From the NCBI GenBank assembly GCA_025617375.2, contig JAMYGW020000002.1:1240001-1304000 (forward strand): a DNA stretch of 64,000 nucleotides. Reading direction: 5' to 3'. The DNA comes from Acarospora socialis. Its lineage: Eukaryota; Ascomycota; Lecanoromycetes; Acarosporales; Acarosporaceae. The notes below the pieces were generated by a model. That model was not told where the DNA came from. It did not search any database and saw only the letters and a list, made by a program, of their open reading frames with translations. Made by a program: the position numbers and the translations under genes. Shown here in pieces: positions 10,258 through 22,577 of this stretch (positions within the stretch are counted from its first letter, which is position 1; every line of letters starts with the position of its first letter).

Positions 10258-12804
10258 GGCGATCCTCCTTATCTTGGTATGTTTTGCCCCCCAGCCAGCT
10301 CCGAGTCTCTCCTTCGTAACGACTTCGTGGCCCAAATGCTGCCAGACGGCAGTGTATGGTAGGGCCAGCTTGTTGTAAGAACGATAAAGAGTATGAATGA
10401 GATAAGACGGTGTCGATGCCTGCCGGATTTATGGACGGTCAGATAAGAGGGTACGATTGGTATTGAGGTTGGTGCTGTTGTGGGACTGGTTAAGAAGTGC
10501 CCAATGTTTGCTCGTCGACACCTGACGTGATCTGCGCACAGGGATCGACCATGTAACAACAGAAGCTGTAGTGCTTGATCAGACAAAGCAGGCAGCCGAG
10601 AGAGATGTCGACAGCCGCCGCCAACGAATGCTTTCCAATCTGAAAGAGCAACGAAGTGATCAGGAGTGCAGCAGGCAAACGGATGAAAATACCAAGTCGC
10701 GGCTATTCCATCCCCTCCACGAAGGATACTGTTGCACTTTATAGGGCGTGTGGTAAGAAGCTGAAATTGTTCCCTGCAGGGCTGGGCGCCCTGGTTGTGC
10801 CGGTTGAGGAGAGACAGTACGTTGAAAGAAGGCTGTTGTTCAGGGATTGAGACAGGAATCCTCCATGAAAAAGGAATTCTGGACCAGGTGTCTCGGCAGT
10901 ATGAATAATCTTGCGCGGACCGATGTGTACGTTATGTGAGAAGGCGTTAAACCGGCCGGTCGCGCGGCAGGACGACCAAAAAGGTGCGTATGTTGTGATG
11001 ATGATAATGGATCTCGCAGGCGGCTGTGACAGTAAGATAGCCAAGAAGATTTTGGCTTTCCAATCGGGGAGTATGCGGTGTGCCACAGTCCTAGTTCAGT
11101 ACCACTGTTGGGTTGGTTTGAGTGTAAGGTACTGGTGATGAGAATGCGAGGCAAAAGGTGAGGATACAGGAAATAGAGTAGTTTCGTAATATCGAATACC
11201 ACACACAGCACCCAGGAGGTAACTTAGGTAGTAACACCCGTATTGTGAGAGAGACACCAGTTCACCCATATTATTATTCCCTTACCAGGTGGTATCGTAT
11301 GTATTATAATCATCATTGATTGATCGACTGACGCAGAACGGTTTGGCAGCGAAGGAAGGCACTAGCGCTTCCAGAAGGCGTCAGATTCAATCAGCGAGCC
11401 AATGACAATTCAACTGGGCTGGCCCTTTATCGAGACACTTGACCGAATGCACCTAAGCGCTTTGTTGACGCAGCGACGCTAAGACGCCACCCTGATACGC
11501 ACCGAACCTTGGAAGCATCTTTTCCTTCTAGTTAAGCGGAAACGACGTCCGACACCTGACTCGACTGGCTTGGCTTGGCTATGATGGTCACATTCCACAG
11601 TACGAAGTTCCTGCTCTCGGTCTCTCGCCACCAAGGTTAGCACTCGGATTCGATTATCCCGCCGAAACCGAGTCCGTGTCTATATCTTACACATCTACCC
11701 TTGTACGGCTTATTGGCAAGTCCTTTACGACTACCATAGGTGATACTCCTCCCGCACTCACCAAGTCCGCAGGCTTAGGGTAAACGACTCGTCAAATGAA
11801 CCTACTTATTCCTTTTCCTTTTCGACAGACGATAGCGTAGCCAATAAAAATGCACCACTCGAACGAACCAAGGTTGATTAGATCCGTTAATATTTAACCC
11901 CACTTCAATTATCCGCACTTGCCAGCATGTTTGGCTGGCTCCGTGACGGGCTAACCACTAGCACGACTTTAGCCTGGCGGTAGTGGATCCCTCAGCGTAC
12001 TTTTAGGCGTTTGTTGCATGGAAGGCTTGTTAGACCTTCTTTCAGTTTTCGATCGGGCCCACCAACATGCGCCGTCTCGTGCCGCTATAATGTTCGAGTT
12101 CGAGGATGAAAGACACTTCATTGTCAGACGGGATAGTAGTAGGTAGTGAAAGGACATGAAAGAGAAAGTGAAGTTGCCAAGACTGACTCGTATCACACAA
12201 AGGAAAGAGGAACCTGAACCTCTATTGTCTTGATAACCGCCAAACTACTCGATAGCACCTTGAGTCGCCGGAATCTGCTGCCTACGCTTTACGTGTGGCA
12301 CTTGGCCTTTCATTTCTTTTCGACGCACATGTGGCGGTCATGCAGGCTGCTTCTGGAAGATTGCCGCATCTGCAAAATGTACACACACCCACCTCATCAC
12401 CGGTGGGTCCTCTTGGGTCACCAACAACTTCAACCAAACGCTTCGACTGGGTTTGGCTGTTCTAATCACCGATTCGCTGCCCAGAAATGCACGAGTTGAA
12501 GCTACGGCACGGCTATGCGCCTCCAATTTCGAGACAGTGCTATAAGGATGTTTGGAGGGTGGTGAATGTCGGTGATATGTTAAATGCCGCTGCGGCAATA
12601 TCTCTAGCGCAGTCCTTGTGCAAGGAATCCAACCACAACTCGCTCAGGTCTATCGCTCTCGGTTGCTCTGCCGGGTGCAACTTCAACAACGACCTGGGGA
12701 CCCCTCGCAGCAACACCAATCCCGATAAACCTGGGAGAGGCCTTGCTACCTGTCATATTCCGAGAAGGCGTAAAGAGGCGTTAAATCTGATATGCCGGTT
12801 TCTT
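10258..12804. other. Long intergenic region
   Basis: About 2.5 kb without a supportable gene; it includes the RGS promoter. Minus-strand frames near 10490-11211 and 11969-12196 have unlikely composition and no family resemblance. The 3' end of the RUS gene follows. Confidence 0.5.
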
Positions 12805-14665
12805 TCATGAGACTTGCTTCATAACTATTCTGCGACCTGGTGACGTCTCGAGCGCCGCAATGTCCACATCCCAACCAGCTGTTCTCAGCCTTTGTATGTG
12901 GCTGTCGAAGGAACGGGAAAGGTCAGCCAAAGTATCCTTCAGAGCGGTGTAGATAGCTTCTTCATTCAAAGCTTTTTCTTCTCTTTTCCGTTGCTGCTGG
13001 TGAATGTGGGCTAATGTCAAGGCTTGGGCCCAGGCCTTAAGCTGAGACGTCGGCGACGCTTTGTCTTTCAAAACGACCATGGCCTCGGATTTCAAAGAGT
13101 CGTACCACAGCACAAAGTCTTCATCACGATACAGATCCCAGATTCTTGACAGTCCTAGGTCAGGGTTACGTATCGATCCTGTTGTTTCTGTCCTAGGGAC
13201 TAGGGACCGGGATACTTGTCTCAATGATACACCAATCTTGCAGTATCCTAAGACACTCACTCCTCTCCAGCGCAGCACGCCGTCACGTTCGAAGATACGT
13301 TCACGCTCAGAGACCTCCTTAGGAGAAAGAACCGTGCCACTCTCTAACAGCGTGGAGAACACAATGTTAGCCCGTTGCCGATTCAATGTACGCATGCTTA
13401 CGGCTCGCACGGCGGCATGATTCATCGCAATATGAGCGGATAGAAGTAATATCAGTGTCGACCAAGTCGCAATGGTAGAGGATACGCGTGAGACGACGAT
13501 ACTGCCCGCCTGTCACGCAGGTCTGTGAATCGCTATACGGCGCGATTGGACTTCGGCCTGCTTACCAGCATGCCCATAAGCGATATGATAGTCTCCTGGC
13601 TGGAATCTTTCTATATGCGATCATTAGTGACATCCTTTCTCGAAATTGATATTTCGCCAAATTGGTCAGTTCCAGGGCCAGATGTCTGGAAATCGTAGGC
13701 TTGTGCATTCGAGGGCATAGACGAATCATCTGGGTTCTCCTTTCGCATAAGAAGCCCTTACCGCATTGAGTTCACCAAGGTTTCCCCACCTTGCAAAGTG
13801 AGCGCTCAGACTCGCTTTCGAGCTTCCTGCACATACTCCACATAAAGCCCTCAAAACGCTGGAGAAGCTGAGGAGGACCACCCTAGATACTTTTGGGAGT
13901 GCTGGAGAAAGGCAATCAAGGATCATTGCAGTGTCGTTGAGAATATCCGCAGCTAGTCGGTACATCTTGCACTCCGGTTCGAGCGACGTTCCAAGCTTGT
14001 GTGCGAAGAGGATAGTTGCAATCCGGCCCATACTGTCTTGTAGAACCGAGAGCAACAGTGCTCCAGTAGGGGACGCCGTGGCATCCCCGACCCCGACACC
14101 TGCTCATATCAATCAGTCTCGCAAATTATGCCGCGTAAGGGGTAACCAGCCTAGTACCTTGGAGGACTGCCCGGGAGGACAGAAGACCTGCGACGGAGCT
14201 GGAGAAAGCCTGAAGGGAATCCTCCCATATAGGTCAGCTCGTCACGCACCATTCGACCCGTGCCAGGAAACTAACATAGATCTGATATCTACGTCCCAAA
14301 ACGTCAATATGTCAGCGGAGTGGTCGAGCATTTGAAACTCTCGTAGCTTCTGGATTTAGAAGCTAATTGGTTCAGCAGACTCAAGGTAATCACTCGTAAC
14401 ACTATGAGGGTAGCCCGCCGGCAAGAAAACTTTCAGAAGACTCTGAAACCCAGTTCTCTTGGCTTTAGGGACCTGTAGCGAGCTTTTCAGAGAAATGGCA
14501 GAAAGGGCGTTGTAGAAATCGCTGAGCACCCACGATGATATCAATTCTGCTGTTGTTTCCCGTCCCATCGGTTGAGGATTCTACATAGGTAGCCGTGAGA
14601 TTGCCTGCCTCATCCTGCTCATCCACAATGAGTCCTGTGCGCGACATCATTTTGAAGTTCAGCAT
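12805..14665 (-). CDS. RUS / DUF647 family protein
   Basis: Homologue of plant ROOT UV-B SENSITIVE proteins; the molecular role in fungi is unknown. Seven exons on the minus strand: 14665-14534, 14472-14381, 14288-14276, 14221-14158, 14099-13762, 13610-13566 and 13509-12805, giving 462 residues. Family hallmarks appear in order: VFLPAGYPHSVTSDYLEYQIYD, then DSLQAFSSS, LQDSMGRIATIL, YRLAADILNDTAM, ANIVF near the centre, and LGYCKIGVSL with DEDFVLWYDS in the C-terminal half. Exon 3 is only 13 nt (codes for part of EYQIY). Alternative starts are 14650 and 14647. Its start lies 208 bp from the divergent F-box-like gene, so they may share a promoter. Confidence 0.9.
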
Positions 14666-14873
14666 CAGAAGCAGTTTAGATATCTAGGGTAAGATATATC
14701 GCAGGTACGAGGTACCGCGGACCTACCCTTGTAGGTTACGATAAGCACGGACCACGTCGATCAAGCAGCCAAACATGGTACTCCGTGAAAGTATTTACGT
14801 ATTATCTTCTGAATTCCGTGATAGGGGCCAATACTAGAGCGTGATTATCAAGGATACAATAATTCGTGTCCCT

Positions 14874-16142
14874 ATGAAAGCCGTTTCCAATGCAAGCATG
14901 TTAACACCTATCCGAGTCCGTGGGAAGAATAAACGCGATCAATCACGCAAACTCCGCCGACAGGCTCTGGAGCAAGGTGCTGCTGTCAGGCCGCGAGGTC
15001 GTCCGCTGAAGCTAGCCGCCCCTTCCACCTCGGACCCAACTACGTCCACACCGTCTAGTCACTCATCGAAGACCGCGAGGCCGTCTAAGACGCGGTGGAA
15101 GCAGATGAAAGAAGGACGGCTTCCCCAACCAGAATCTAAGATGTCTCTGTCACGCCTTGAATCTCTGCCCGTCGAGCTTCTTCAATCTATCTTTCTCTAC
15201 TCACTCAATGTTCACCTACCTCTGGCATCTCCACATCTCGCTCTGGCACTATCAAGTGAACACTTGTACACGAGACTCGTTTTGTTGGCTTTTTCTGGCA
15301 GTGGCCAACATTTTGGAGAGGTATTCCTGTATCCGGATCTCACTAGTGCAAGTCTTCAGACCGCAATCATGAGCCGCAGATGGTTCAGGTTGGACTTAAT
15401 AAGAAGGTGCCAGGTCTTATTCGCCGCAGATATCTTAGAAAGAGAGCTGTTAAATCCGGCATGGGAGATTACCAGCGATGAAACGAAGGAGTTTGACTTG
15501 GAGGGCAATGGTGTGAGCTCGAAGCGGTCATATCAGTTACAGCGTGACGACTTGTCCAAAGAAGTTGCGATTCTCCAACGGACCAGCCATACATTGGTGG
15601 AGGTTGTGGAAGAACTATCTCTAAGATGGTACCACTTTCCTGTTTGCATAAGTGGATCGTGGGTGGAACAGTCGGAATATGTCCTGATACCGGAGAAGTT
15701 GCTCCATGGACCCTGGACGGAAGAGAAGCTCGACCTTTTGGAGATGCTATGCATGGCTGGTGCGACGGTCGATTGGTTTAACACCTCTGCAGGGGAAATA
15801 GCTGAGCAAGGTCTTAACGACGCCATCATAGAAGGGAACCTGCGCGCTGTGAAGCTGCTGACCAAAAGCTCGACCTACATAACCTGGATTCGAAGCTACA
15901 AAGCCCGAGAGATCAAGCGCAAGAACGTTGGTGTCAGGATCGATACACGGCATGCGCGGCTGGCTGTTCTCGGAGCTGGTTGTGACTTGGACATCGTTGG
16001 GGCTTTGCTGCAGCATCCAGACAACACAATTGATCTGAACGATAGACAGATTGTGGCTTGGGCAGTCAAGCACAACTTAGAGGGCGATATAAGAGGAAAA
16101 CAGCTACTGAATAGCCTTTACGTTTGGAACGCTCGCAAGTAA
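14874..16142 (+). CDS. F-box-like protein
   Basis: A single-exon frame of 422 residues from ATG 14874; the frame is open a little further upstream only from GTG. The N-terminal 90 residues are basic and Ser/Thr/Pro-rich. An F-box-like motif follows (LESLPVELLQSIFLYSL), as in many fungal proteins where it binds Skp1 in SCF ubiquitin ligases. The C-terminal half has helical pairs (NDAIIEGNLRAVKLL, LGAGCDLDIVGALLQ) resembling degenerate ankyrin repeats. Substrate unknown. The substrate-adaptor role is inferred from the F-box alone. Confidence 0.7.
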   Translation: MKAVSNASMLTPIRVRGKNKRDQSRKLRRQALEQGAAVRPRGRPLKLAAPSTSDPTTSTPSSHSSKTARPSKTRWKQMKEGRLPQPESKMSLSRLESLPVELLQSIFLYSLNVHLPLASPHLALALSSEHLYTRLVLLAFSGSGQHFGEVFLYPDLTSASLQTAIMSRRWFRLDLIRRCQVLFAADILERELLNPAWEITSDETKEFDLEGNGVSSKRSYQLQRDDLSKEVAILQRTSHTLVEVVEELSLRWYHFPVCISGSWVEQSEYVLIPEKLLHGPWTEEKLDLLEMLCMAGATVDWFNTSAGEIAEQGLNDAIIEGNLRAVKLLTKSSTYITWIRSYKAREIKRKNVGVRIDTRHARLAVLGAGCDLDIVGALLQHPDNTIDLNDRQIVAWAVKHNLEGDIRGKQLLNSLYVWNARK

Positions 16143-17208
16143 CGGTACGGCTTTCGCAAGATACCGCTACCCTCACCGATCAACGGGTATGGCCACAGCG
16201 ATATCTGAGAGTCAACACCTTGCGGAGTGGGTGCAATAAGATATTGAGGACTGTGTGCGTTGACAGTCAGGTGCGCTTTCTAATGAGCGGACATTTAACT
16301 GTAGATACTCAGCAAAGCGATGATGAAAGACATGTATTGGCTTCTAAGTAGTCTTGCACGATTGAGATCCTTATGTGATCCAAGAAAACTATCTCGAGTC
16401 CGAATATGGACATGTGGCCAATCCCACTTTCTGTAAGTGTCTACATGATACGAGTTGTTGACTATGAATGTTCGTTAGACACCGTTTCCTATCAGATATC
16501 ATGTTACTCGTGTGACAGTATCGTTGCTGCTAAAAGTCCACTATTAGTATAGCTCTACCAGAGACTCGGACTTAAAGTGGAAACAGTAAACGGCCCTCAG
16601 TGATCTTGGTGTAAACGATATGATCATTCCCCGAGGGAATCACTTACTATCTAGTGCGTCGTATATTGTAATCATCGGGCAGGGACGTGGTTATGAAAAA
16701 GGGGACGGCTTACCATACACAAGGCACGAAGCAGCGGTGTTCGGAAGGTGTTGGGTCGCACTATAGTATGTCAGAGGAAATTGTGTATCTGATAGCTGTC
16801 AGCAGATATTCCAGACTAGTGCAAGAAGCTGAAATCTGAGCGTTGAGGGTTGTTTTTCAGAATATGTAAGAGATTGAATATCATATCCTTGAACCCGTTA
16901 TGAAACTCCGGCGAGAGTCTCCGGATCCAAGGTCAATCGCAAATTATAGCATCATAAAAAGCAATCTAGAGCAATAGCAGAAGGATACGGTACTCACGTA
17001 GTAATCACATTGCACGATGGTTCAGTTACATCGTAAAGTCGAACGAAGAAATTCTGCATTACGGGCTCAGGGTGTTAGGCCGAAGTTCTAGTTTCACATT
17101 ACATAAGCTGAGCCGCATTTCGGAAACCCTACGCATTCTAAGCGAGCCCACACTGCTCGAATATCAAACCTTCGACCCAGCGACGACGACGACAACAGCA
17201 CCCAAAGA
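16143..17208. other. Intergenic and eL14 promoter
   Basis: No supportable gene. The right end is the presumed promoter and first untranslated exon of eL14. Confidence 0.5.
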
Positions 17209-17278
17209 GTAAGTCTACAAGATATCATCCACATTAGCTGGAGACACTCTAAACTAAGGGCTGGATCCATTCGCATAG
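17209..17278 (+). other. Probable 5'-UTR intron of eL14
   Basis: GTAAGT at 17209 and CATAG ending at 17278 enclose 70 nt with a CTAAACTAAG branch-like motif. The acceptor lies 11 bases before the eL14 start codon and no ATG is seen in the upstream exon. Leader introns are common in ribosomal protein genes. Confidence 0.55.
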
Positions 17279-17289
17279 AACGCGCTCCA

Positions 17290-17940
17290 ATGGCCAACGT
17301 CGATATCAACGCTTCCCAGTGGAGACTGGTAGAAGTCGGACGTGTCGTTCTCTTCATCGCGGGCCCATACACCGGCCGGCTTGCCACAATCGTCGAAATC
17401 ATCGACCACAAGCGCGTACGTTTCTCAGATATCTCCAGTACAGTTTCCACAAGAGAGTCGCTGAGATGATCCTCTAGGTCCTCCTTGACGGTCCATCAAC
17501 GAAAGACAAAGCGTCCGTGCCCCGCCATGCCTCTGCCCTCGCAAACGTCATCCTCTCACCCATCGTGATCCCCAAATTACCTCGTGCGGTCGGCACGGGT
17601 GCGCTGAGGAAAGCGTGGGAGAAAGAGGAGGTCGATAAGAAGTGGGAGGCGAGCGCGTGGGCACAGAAACGGGAGCGGAGAGAGAAGAGACGGGCTTTGA
17701 CCGACTTTGAGAGGTTCAAGGTTATGAGACTGAGGAAGCAGGTGGGTGCAGTCCCACGTTATATTTAGTGGCTGGGCAGCGGCTCCTGCGTGGGCGGAGC
17801 GCACTTCATGACGGATGGCATAGACTGCTCTGGCTGCGATATTCTTGCGGCGCGTATGCTGACATTACGGGTCATCATTATAGGCTCGTTTCGAAGTTCG
17901 GAAGGCACATGCTAAGGTACGGGCTTCTGCGAAGGCATAG
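17290..17940 (+). CDS. rpl14: 60S ribosomal protein eL14
   Basis: Structural protein of the large ribosomal subunit. Exons 17290-17415, 17478-17741 and 17884-17940 give 148 residues, the usual fungal length. The family signature runs from the start: [64 protein letters not shown] and [20 protein letters not shown], ending in a short Ala/Lys tail. Intron 1 is 62 nt, intron 2 142 nt. The start is supported by the family N-terminus and by the leader intron just upstream. NAC alpha follows on the same strand 600 bp downstream. Confidence 0.95.
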
Positions 17941-18540
17941 TGGAGTGGGGGCGGAAATAGGAGCTTCGATGGTTACTTGACTCTGGGTTTACTTCATTCA
18001 GGAAGAGCTGTATGCTATACTTCGAATCGAAAGTAATCTCGAGCCCTTGACATCCACATTAGATTGGAGCACAGTCCCTTATTTGTTGGCACTCTGCTAT
18101 GGTGTTTGGGCTCAACATAATCCCCTCTGTGGGTATAACCTTGAGGATATACCTAGTTGCAGAACACTTAAGGACAGTCACCAGTACAAGATCGACAGTG
18201 CCGTAGTGAATTCGAGGTGTATCATCGGTCATAGGATTGGTTTGCTGCAGTGCAGGAGCCTCGCTAGTGAGGTCGGCTAAATTGCACGTCACAAAGTTGT
18301 ATCAACTTGAAGCAAACAATCTAGGTACCTATATCCTTCAGCATACTCACAACAACACAGGACAAGGTATATCGCCCATTCATACCCAGTTTTCCCAAGG
18401 TGACTTCCAGGGTGTCTTAAACAGCTCCCAGCCCTGGCGTTCGCAGAAGGACCGTGCACTCATCACCCTTTCTATCACACCCAAACGTTCGCGGACCTGC
18501 ATGCTGACTCTCAATCCGTCACAGCTCCACCGACGCGAAC
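17941..18540. other. Intergenic between eL14 and NAC alpha
   Basis: 600 bp holding the eL14 3' end and the NAC alpha promoter. No gene seen. Confidence 0.5.
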
Positions 18541-19389
18541 ATGTCGAACCCACGCATTGAAGAGTTACCTGATGACCCACCAGCCAAGAAGGGCGCCGAG
18601 GTGGAAGAAGCCTCTGATAGCTCCGACTCCGAGGTCGAGGCCGCAGGCGGAGAGGGCGAAGCAGGCATCTCAGCCGGCTCGTCCGTCACAGTGCACTCGC
18701 GCAATGAGAAGAAAGCCCGGAAGGCGATTGGCAAGTTGGGCTTGAAGCATGTGCCTGGCATCACTAGGGTTACGTTGCGGAGACCGAAGAATGTGAGTTG
18801 TGTCTAGACCTGATGTTGGGGTTGTGTGGGGACTGGTGTTGAGTAGCTTGGGAAAAGAGCTGTTGCTTGAAACAGTGTGGTTGAGCTTGGCGCTGCGTGA
18901 TGCTGACCGTGAAATGGCAGATCCTCTTCGTCATCAACCAGCCAGACGTGTACAAGTCCCCTTCCAGCAACACCTGGATGTGAGTTCTCATCCCCTCCCA
19001 GCTCCACCAACACTCTGGCCATGTACACATTGCTCACCTAACGACGCAGCATCTTCGGGGAAGCGAAAATCGAAGACCTCAACCAAACCGCCCAATCACA
19101 AGCAGCGCAAAACCTCGCCGCAGCCGACAACGCCGGGTCCGGCAACGGCGACGCGCACGCCGGCCACGACCACTCGCACGACCACGGGAAAGGCAAGGCG
19201 ATCGACTCCGGCGACGGCAAGAAGGACGAGGACGAGGACGACGGCGAGGAGGTGGATGATTCGGGGCTCGAGGCGAAGGATATCGAGCTGGTCATGGCGC
19301 AGGCGAGCGTGTCGAGGAAGAAGGCGGTCAAGGCGCTCAAGGAGAATGATAATGATATTGTCAATTCCATCATGGCGTTGAGCATATAG
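18541..19389 (+). CDS. egd2: Nascent polypeptide-associated complex, alpha subunit
   Basis: Binds emerging polypeptides at the ribosomal exit as a heterodimer with NAC beta and limits mistargeting to the ER. Exons 18541-18792, 18921-18979 and 19050-19389 give 216 residues. The acidic N-terminus is followed by the NAC domain (about 50-115: [59 protein letters not shown]). A His/Asp/Gly-rich acidic linker leads to a C-terminal UBA domain ([20 protein letters not shown] to [10 protein letters not shown]). Introns are 128 and 70 nt. The adjacent eL14 gene also serves the ribosome. Confidence 0.96.
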
Positions 19390-21916
19390 CGTCGTCGCCT
19401 GGCAGAGGACAGTAGACTAGGTCGCTTGTCCGTGTGAGGCATGTAGGTAGCTGGCTAGGAGATATCTCGCAGTTCGTCCAGCGTACGGCATTGAAGAACG
19501 GCAATTGTGTTTATCTGCTAGTTGACACAGCTCAGGCATGATCTTCGTTGAAGCTACAGAACACAAATCCCAGACCCAACAGAGCCCCTAAGTACAAGGC
19601 GGACAGAAACCCCAGCCTAGCCCATGTAACTCTCTATAATCCTTATTCTATTCCTTATTCAACAACCATCCTCTAATCTGCTCAACCGAATCCAAAAAAG
19701 TCCACAAGCCCAACGAAGGGCAAGACCAAAGCAACCTTGCGTCCCCAACACAAAGCACATCCGCAACATCCGCTGCCATCTCCTCTAGATGTAGCCCTCC
19801 GTACCCGTACCTACATATCCTTTTCCTCCTTTACACAACAACAAATAGCCACGACAGTAGCTGCAGCAACAGGCCAAGTCCGCGACCAAGATGACGTTAC
19901 TATGGGTATCTTTCTGTGCTCATTGACGAATGAATTGGTTACGCTCTGTGAGTGTGTGTGTAGATGTGAGAACGGCAGACTCACGGCTGCGGTACGGTAT
20001 GTCTGCGAGATGGCACTGTGCGATTGTCGAGGGTAGAGGAGAGTATGTTTAGTGGAGGTGGTGAAGAGACGGGATGAATGAGACTGGAGTGGATTGACTG
20101 TGCTCTGCTCTGCTTTGCTTTGCTCTGCATACGAGAACAGTCTGTCCCCTTTCGTGTTTCTGATCCGAGATGCTTTAGCGTGTATGCCCATCCTCCACCT
20201 ATTATTTCTGTGTCTTCCTGTGGTCCTTCTCTGTTGATTGGCACAGTGTCAGTCTGCATCTCTCCAGTCTCAAAAATGGACCCACCTGTCATCGCATTTG
20301 GCATCTCTCCCAATTCCCTTTCCGTCGTTTCCCTCACACCTCCCTCGGCCCCTATCATTCCCACCGGCTAAAGACGTCGACGGGTCCGTTCTCGAGTTCT
20401 GTTTCGAGGCTCTGGAATCCGCGTCAGAGCAGCGCAGAGACGAGCGCCAAAGCCAAAACGCAACGAAGGCAAAGAAGAAGCGGAGAAGGAGCGAAAGGAA
20501 GGCAAAAGTTTTATTTCGACTTCTTTCATGTCCAGCGGCAGTGCGGCAGTGCTCGACGGCAATACCAACATCAGCCACGATGATTAGGAGCCGTCAACTG
20601 TTAGCTGTCAAGGCATCAACAGGAGGGGAGGAGATGGGAACGATACCGGCCGTTGAGACGTAAGGCGCGGGAGGAGAGAAAGGGAAGGAGATATATGGGA
20701 GGGAGAGAAAGGGAAGAAGATATATGGGAGGAGAGAAAACAGATAGAGATATTGATAAACGCCAAATCAGCTCCTCTGCTCTCCGCTTCCAATCCCTCAT
20801 TCCCCATTCTCCCACCTAACCTCAGCTAAGACAAAACAACGAACCCCATGATACTGACCGTGACAACAACAACAAAAACAGTGAATGAACGACCCCGCCC
20901 CTCGCGCCTGCAGCCCTCGGACCGGGCCCGATGATGAACTTAGCCCGATGACCACGCGAAGCCAGGGCAGGTGATGTAGGTGTAAGTGTAAACGACAGTG
21001 AAGTGCGAGTAGCAGGCGGGGAAGGAAAGCCCCTTGTCCATTTCCCCAGCATGAGCCCACCCGACTCCGGCCAATGTCACTTCCCCTCTCTTCTCCCATT
21101 GCTATCTCTCCCATGCCATTCCCGCACCGCTGATAAGCTATTACGAAATTTAACTCCCAGATACCGCCTCACCTCGCCTTGCGAACCATCCCTTCTCTCC
21201 TCTCACGGCTTTGAAAAGCTCAATCTTCGGCTCGCAGCGGCCGGAGGGTATCTCGTGCGAGACGACACCGACGGACGAGGGATAGATAGCTCGAGAATCG
21301 GACGGTGAAAAAGAGAAACAGGAAAGGAGAGAAGGAGGCGATCGGGTCTTGGATCAGGGAACGATGGGCGATGCCACGATTAGCAACGACGGTAGGAAGA
21401 AGGAAAACGCATCTACCACCGACGCCCGAGGAAGCGATGGTGCGAGAGCCAAGGGCGGAACTGGGACTGCGATTGGTAAAGGAGCGAATGGTCAGACGAG
21501 GGCTGGGGTGGGTGGTGGAGGTGGGACAGGGCACGGGAAGGGAAAGGCGGGGGAGGAAGAGCTGTTGCGGGTTGTGAATGGTGTTCAGGGGTTCGGGACG
21601 TGACTGCTGAGAGTGTGTGCGTTTGGCGGGTGGGTGTTGTGACGCACTGAATGCGTGGGAGATGGAAAGGATGGCGAGTTGGGGCTTCTTGGAGGGTGTA
21701 GGATTGTGATTCGTGATGAGGGTTCCGTGTCTTGCGTGTATGATTATGACGAGCCGGGGATCTTGAGCGAGTGTCCGATGGAGTATGCAGCGATTCAGGA
21801 GTCTCTCGTGATGATTTGAGGATTGAGAACGTGACAGCTAGATTGTGAGTTTACAATTGAAGATACTACCTATGCACTGTACACTGAAGCAGGCCGAATG
21901 AAGACTCAAGAGCGGT
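19390..21916. other. Intergenic with pyrimidine/purine tracts
   Basis: 2.5 kb between two convergent genes. It holds TGCTC/TGCTT repeats near 20099-20130 and a purine repeat (listed separately). A Gly-rich ATG frame at 21364-21603 (79 codons) is compositionally biased and I do not support it. Confidence 0.5.
20669..20752. repeat. Purine-rich tandem repeat, about three 28-29 bp units
   Basis: Units beginning GGGAGGAGAGAAAGGGAAG and ending GATATAT run from 20669 and 20697, with a diverged third from 20726. Almost all bases on the plus strand are purines. Confidence 0.75.
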
Positions 21917-22577
21917 CTACAACACGGACAGATCACCGAATTTCTCCTATAGAACGTCTTAGTACACCACAACAGGCTCGTAGCATACAGCGCGAAGTAA
22001 ACATACCTTATACCCCGGCACCTGCCAGCGGCCCTTTGACACCAACTGCGCCGTACGCTCATCGATATCCGGCCGAGCCGCCACGACCTCATCGACCGTC
22101 AGATCCTCAAACGGCCGGGCCTCCTCGATATTCTTCAGCGTCTTCTCCAGATCCCGCAACTCCATGTCGACCTTCCCCTTCGTCTCCTCGGCATTCTTCA
22201 CCGCCTGGTTCTCGAAGGCCTCGATGGCCTTGATCTGCCGGCTCACATCGTACGTCACCGGCTTGAACTGCTTGAAGTGGTTCTCGATCTCGTCCACGAC
22301 GCTCTGGTTCTTGAGGATGCTGCGGTAGTGCGCGAAGTCGATCTCTTGTGGGGCGTCGGACAGCACTTGCACTTTGCGCCGCGCGTCGTCGTTGCGCTTC
22401 TTGAAGGCTTGGAGCGAGGCGGCTGTTTGGCCTTTGAGGCCGAGCGAGGTGCCGATTTTGGCCCAGTCGATCTTGAAAGCGGCGCTTCGCTGTTGGAGAG
22501 TCGAGGGTGTTAGTTCACATGTGGGGATGCGATGGATTGTGAGAAGAAGAACGGGATTGACGTACTCCAACTGCCAT
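21917..22577 (-). CDS. atp7: Mitochondrial ATP synthase subunit d
   Basis: Part of the peripheral stalk of the F1Fo ATP synthase at the inner mitochondrial membrane. Exons on the minus strand are 22577-22566 (only 12 nt: MAVG), 22489-22007 and 21946-21917 (EKFGDLSVL plus stop), giving 174 residues, the same as yeast Atp7. Typical motifs: [45 protein letters not shown] and [18 protein letters not shown]. Introns are 76 and 60 nt. The very short first and last exons can only be placed by family knowledge, but both have clean splice sites. Confidence 0.95.

Noticed and set aside
13142-13266. Possible intron (GTGAGT donor) in the last RUS exon
   Set aside because: Removing it would delete the conserved LGYCKIGVSL segment, and the obvious acceptors break the frame.
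21364-21603. 79-codon Gly/Lys-rich ATG frame
   Set aside because: Strong composition bias, no recognisable feature and no neighbour support.
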